Source of the DNA: Sympetrum striolatum
Lineage: Eukaryota > Arthropoda > Insecta > Odonata > Libellulidae
Reading direction: 5' to 3'
Assembly: GCA_947579665.1 (NCBI GenBank)
Contig: CANPUZ010000076.1
Span: 248,001 to 312,000, forward strand
DNA length: 64,000 nt
In this document: piece by piece, positions 60,052-64,000 of the stretch
How the letters are laid out: each line of letters opens with the position of its first letter
Numbering within the stretch: the stretch's first letter is position 1
Notes under the pieces: generated by a model
The model's database searches: none
What the model was told of the DNA's origin: nothing
Seen by the model: only the letters and a program-made list of their open reading frames with translations
Made by a program: the position numbers and the translations under genes

Positions 60052-61171
60052 ACGAGTAAAATGTAGCTTGCATACTGCAAGCAGATCGGCAATACTAATT
60101 TCATATCGGCATTATATCGGGAATGTCCTCAAAAGAAGAAAAAGGGATTGAAATTTTTCTTAAAATTCGCTGAAATTTCATCGTCTGGCATCGAACCCGG
60201 ATCTTACTGGTGAACTTACTATGTAGCACAATAGAAGATCACCATCTCTAACTATGTGTGAAAATTCAAGCAGAAATATTGGCTACAACTGCTTCAAAAG
60301 ACGCTCTAATGTTCACGAATGTAAATGGCTCTCGGGACTCGAACAAAGGACGATCTTGGAAATTTAAAAAATTTTTCTGAAAGTTATTAATGATCTCAAT
60401 CCATATGCCAAATTTCAAGTTTCTATATTATTGGGAAAGGTTTCAAAATAATTCCTAAAAATCGGATCAACTTCTGATTGCAGAGACACCTGGTGTCGAA
60501 CCCAGGACACATTGATAGCTATGAATGCATAGTTTGATTTGATAAGACTGGTTCTTCTATCACGCTAAGTTTTAAGTCGATAGCATGCCGGGAAGTACCT
60601 AAAATTTATTTCCGTTATCTCCATAAGAAATGCATTGAGAAATGTAAATGGCGCCCTGGGATCGAACCAAGGACCATCAGCGAATATGTAAAATTTGATT
60701 ATGAAATATATTTATAATCTCCAGCTCCATGCCGAATTTCAAGTTTCCATGCCATCGGGAAGGGGTCCAAAAAAAATCTTAAAAATCGCCACAATACATT
60801 TTAAACGGCCGATTTTTGCCTCGACCTAGCATCGAACCCAGGATATTTTCCGTAAAACTCATTTATGTTTTCGATAGATCATCACCATATATAAAGGCTC
60901 CTAGATTTTCGATTCTCTACCTATCCCGGAAGTATTTTTTAAAAATTCCCGAAAATCAAAGCAATGCATTTAAACGGGAAAAATCGAGACTTTGGGGCCC
61001 TCTGGAATCGAACCCATGACACTGAGGTGCAAAATCGCAATTTTTCTGGCGGTTACACTCTATGGCCAATATGTCGTAAAAATTTCAAGTCAATGACGCT
61101 TATGGTTTGGCCTGTGAGTTTGTATCCTCTCTATATCTATTATATATAGACGCTTCTCCGGATATACTTAT
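60052..61171. repeat. B-box array, fifth higher-order unit (copy 2)
   Basis: 1120 bp. Motif cores (TCGAAC) at 60191, 60339, 60496, 60662, 60832 and 61008; the next unit's first is at 61328. Spacings are 148, 157, 166, 170, 176 and 320, so the motif-free junction fills one extra step of about 160. Confidence 0.88.
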
Positions 61172-62698
61172 ACGAGTAAAATGTAGCTTGCATCCTGCAA
61201 GCAGATCAACAACACCAATTTCATTTCAACACCACATTCATATCGGCATCATATCGGGACAGTTCTCAAAAGAAAAAAAAAGCATTGAAAATATTCTTAA
61301 AATTCACTGCAATTTAATCGTCTGGCATCGAACCCAAGCCTTCCTGGTGAACTTACTATGCAGTACTACAGAAGATCACCATCTCTAACTATGTGTGAAA
61401 ATTCAAGCAGAAATATTGACTGCAACTGCCTCAAATGACGTCCTACTTTTCATATACATACCTTATGTGAGAAATTGTAATGTGCTCGGGCAACGAACCC
61501 AGGAACAGCATGGTCTTATCTATTTTTTTTTCTTAAACCAAGTCTTAATAAACATCTTCTATCTAAGCATGAACCTCCTATCATTTCGATAAGTGCATCA
61601 AAATAAATAATGAAACCTCTATAATGTTTTTTAAATGGGGGATATATTTACCGCCTGGCTTCGAACCCGGATCTTTCTGGTAATATTTTCTATGCAGCAC
61701 AAAAGAATATCAACACCTCTAACTATGTATGAAATTTCAAGCAGAAATATTGGGTGCAACTGCCTCAAACGACGTCCTACTTTTCCCATGTATTCCTTAT
61801 GAGAGAAAATTTAATGTGCTCTGGCATCGAACCAAGGAATTGTACGGGCTTATGAAAATTTTTTTCTAAAACCAATTCTTTTTATAGATCTTCCAGCCGA
61901 GCACGAACTGCCTATCATTTTGATAAGTGCATCAAAAAATAATGAAATACTAACCCAATGTATTTTAAACGGGAGACATATTTGCCGCCCGGCATCGAAC
62001 CCGGGTCTTTCTGGTAATACTTTCTATGCAGCACTAAAGAAGATCACATTTTTTAACCATATGCGAAAATTCAAGCAGAAATATTGGTTGCAACTGCCTC
62101 AATCGAAGTCTTACTTTTCCCTTATATTCCTTATGAGAGAAATGTTAATGTGCTCTTTCATCAAACCCAGGAATAGTAAAGTCTTATGAAAATTTTTTTC
62201 TTAAACCAATTCTTACCTTACACTTTCCGACTAAACACGAACTTCCGATTATTTCGAGAAGTGCGTCAAAAAAATAATGAAAAACAGCTCCCATGTATTT
62301 TAAAGGGCAAATCTTTGCATCGTCTTAGCATCGAACCCAGGATATTTTTTGTGAAAGTCGTTGATGTTTTCGAAAGTCCAAGACCATAAATATAGGCACC
62401 TTGAGTTTTATTTCTCTAACTATCCGGAAAGTATTTTTTTAAATTCCCGAAAATCACGGCAATGCATTTAAACGGGAAAAATCGGGACTTTGGGGCCCTC
62501 TGGAATCGAACCTATGAAACTGAGGATCAAAGTTGCTTTTTTCCTGGGGGTTATACGTTATGGCCAATATGTCATAAAAATTGCAAGTCAATGACGCTTG
62601 TGGTTTAGCCTGTGAATTTGTATCCTATCTATATAGCTATATAGCTATATATATGAATGAATCCGGAGAAGCATCTATATATAATAGATATAAGTTAT
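61172..62698. repeat. B-box array, sixth higher-order unit, enlarged (copy 2)
   Basis: 1527 bp with about eight motif positions (near 61328, 61493 degenerate, 61668, 61827, 61996, 62162 degenerate, 62331, 62507). The hairpin loop reads TCC in place of TAC. Two extra monomers account for the greater length. Confidence 0.8.
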
Positions 62699-64000
62699 AC
62701 GAGTAAAATGTAGCTTGCATACTGCAAGCAGATCGATAATACCAATTTCATATCGGCATCACATCGGGAAGGTCCTCATAAGAAAAAAAAAGATAAAATT
62801 TTTTCTTAAAATTCTCTGAAATTTCATCGTCTGGCATCGAACCCGTGTCTTACTGGTAAACCTACTATGAAACACAATAGAAGTTCACCATCGCTAACTA
62901 TGTGTGAAAATTCAAGCAGAAATATTGGCTACAACTGCCTTAAAAGACGCTCTAATGTTCACAACTGTAAATGGCTCTCGGTTCTCGAACCATGGACGAT
63001 CTTGGAAATTTAAAAAATGTATCTGAAAGTTATTTATCATCTCAATCTATATGCCAAATTTCAGGTTTCTATATTATTGGGAAAGGTTTCAAAATAAATC
63101 CTAAAAATCGGATCAACTTCTGATTGCAGAGACACCTGGTGTCGAAGCCAGGACACATTGATACTTGTGTATGTATAGTTTAATTTGTTAAGTCTTGCTC
63201 TTCTATCATGCAAAGTATGAAGTCGATAGCATGCCGGGAAGTACATAAAATTTGTTTCAGTTATCTCCGTAAGAAATGCATTGAGGAATTTAAATGGCCC
63301 TCTGGGATCGAACCAAGGACCATCAGCGAATATGTAAAACTTGATCCTGAAATTTATTATTGATCTCCAACTCCATGCCGAATTTCAAGTTTCCATGCCA
63401 TCGGGAAAGGGTCCAAAAAAAATCTTAAAAATCGCCACAATGCATTTTAAACGGCCGATTTTAGCCTTGACCTAGCTTCGAACCCAGGAAATTTTTCCGA
63501 AAAATTCAGTTATGTTTTCGATAGATCATGACCATATATATAGGCTCCTAGAGTTTCGATTCTCTACTATCCGGGAAGTATTTTTTAAAAATTCCCGAAA
63601 ACCAAAGCAATGCATTTAAACGGGAAAAATCGGGACTTTCGGCCCCTCTGGAATCGAAATGGAATTATTTTGAAACCTTTCCCAATAATATAGAAACTTG
63701 AAATTCGGCATATAGATAGAGACCATAAATAAATTTCAAAAATATATTTTAGATTTCCATCATCGTCCTTGGTTCGAATCCAGAGAGCCATTTACATTCG
63801 TAAAAATTAGAACGTCTTTTGAGGCAGTTGTAGCCAATATTTCAGCTTGAATTTTCACACATAGTTAGAGATGGTGATCTTCTATTGTGCTGCATAGTAG
63901 GTTCACCAGGAAGACCCGGGTTCAATGCCAAACGATAAGATTTCAGCGAATTTTAAGAATATTTTCAATCCTTTTTTTTTTCTTTTGAGGACCGTCCCGA
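62699..64000. repeat. B-box array, seventh unit turning into an inverted copy (copy 2)
   Basis: Motifs near 62838, 62975, 63144, 63309, 63478 and 63649. At about 63657 the array flips: the following sequence is the reverse complement of earlier monomers, with GGTTCGAATCC on the plus strand at 63771-63781 and GGGTTCAATGCC near 63919. The inverted part continues past the window end. Confidence 0.8.

Larger units (their letters stand above)
54756..64000. mobile_element. CAGGGTGTCCGC transposon, copy 2 (right end outside window)
   Basis: Begins CAGGGTGTCCGCTATCC exactly as copy 1 and matches 37922-39790 nearly base for base up to 56635. The flanking sequence differs (GATGTT before 54756), so this is an independent insertion. 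It continues as a longer B-box array and shows no transposase up to the window end. Confidence 0.8.

Noticed and set aside
40779..62389. Recurrent plus-strand frames reading LGPSGIEPMTLR-type peptides in the array
   Set aside because: They are translations of the repeated T-arm region; frames break at random between units and there is no start or codon pattern that suggests a protein family.
56646..62698. CRISPR array
   Set aside because: Period of 160/1120 bp, diverged repeats, and a eukaryotic setting; no constant short repeat with unique spacers.
38560..63980. Functional tRNA genes or a tRNA cluster
   Set aside because: The motifs look like T arms only. No acceptor, D or anticodon arms and no A boxes are found at tRNA spacing.

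Overview
The window is AT-rich nuclear DNA of a metazoan, most likely an insect or other arthropod. The grounds are a split gene with short introns and a TATA promoter, and debris of piggyBac, hAT-like, CR1-like LINE and tRNA-SINE elements. There are no operons and no bacterial gene layout. Nearly all coding-like sequence belongs to decayed mobile elements. The species cannot be named from the sequence.

Left part (1-12 kb): a decayed piggyBac transposase (639-2328), a tRNA-derived SINE, a small fold-back of a GAAACCGGTCGT-tail repeat, a repeat with a TG microsatellite, a palindromic (head-to-head) tRNA-SINE at 5.7 kb, another SINE at 8.1 kb and a GC-richer island at 9.05-9.64 kb. The rest is AT-rich sequence without recognisable genes.

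Middle (12-36 kb): the only host-type gene seen is on the minus strand at 13553-16558. It has a TATA box, a signal-peptide exon and three exons that together spell most of a Neuralized homology repeat (NHR) domain. The last exon carries a one-base frameshift, and one small exon before the NHR part is probably missing. A 0.5-kb repeat flanks the gene in inverted orientation. Further right are a MITE nested in an older repeat (21.4-22.5 kb), LINE fragments (24.5-25.5 kb), and long AT-rich stretches.

Right part (36-64 kb): an unidentified transposon ORF lies in an inverted duplication. One arm is interrupted by an 11.2-kb DNA transposon (37922-49099). This has CAGGGTGTCCGCTA inverted ends, a 6-bp target duplication AAGGAA, and an intact empty site in the other arm (36817-36822). 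It contains a broken hAT-like transposase (minus strand, about 42482-45121) and a striking array. A second copy starts with the same terminus at 54756 and runs off the window. In both, the array is a higher-order repeat of about 1.12 kb built on a lattice of about 160 bp. Most monomers carry one tRNA T-arm/B-box-like stem-loop (minus-strand GGTTCGANNCC type), and each higher-order unit opens with a conserved GCTTGCA-TAC-TGCAAGC hairpin. This transposon-borne array is my candidate for an undescribed system.

The genes do not form a pathway. The common thread is repeated insertion, inverted duplication and array amplification, with the NHR gene as the single likely host locus.
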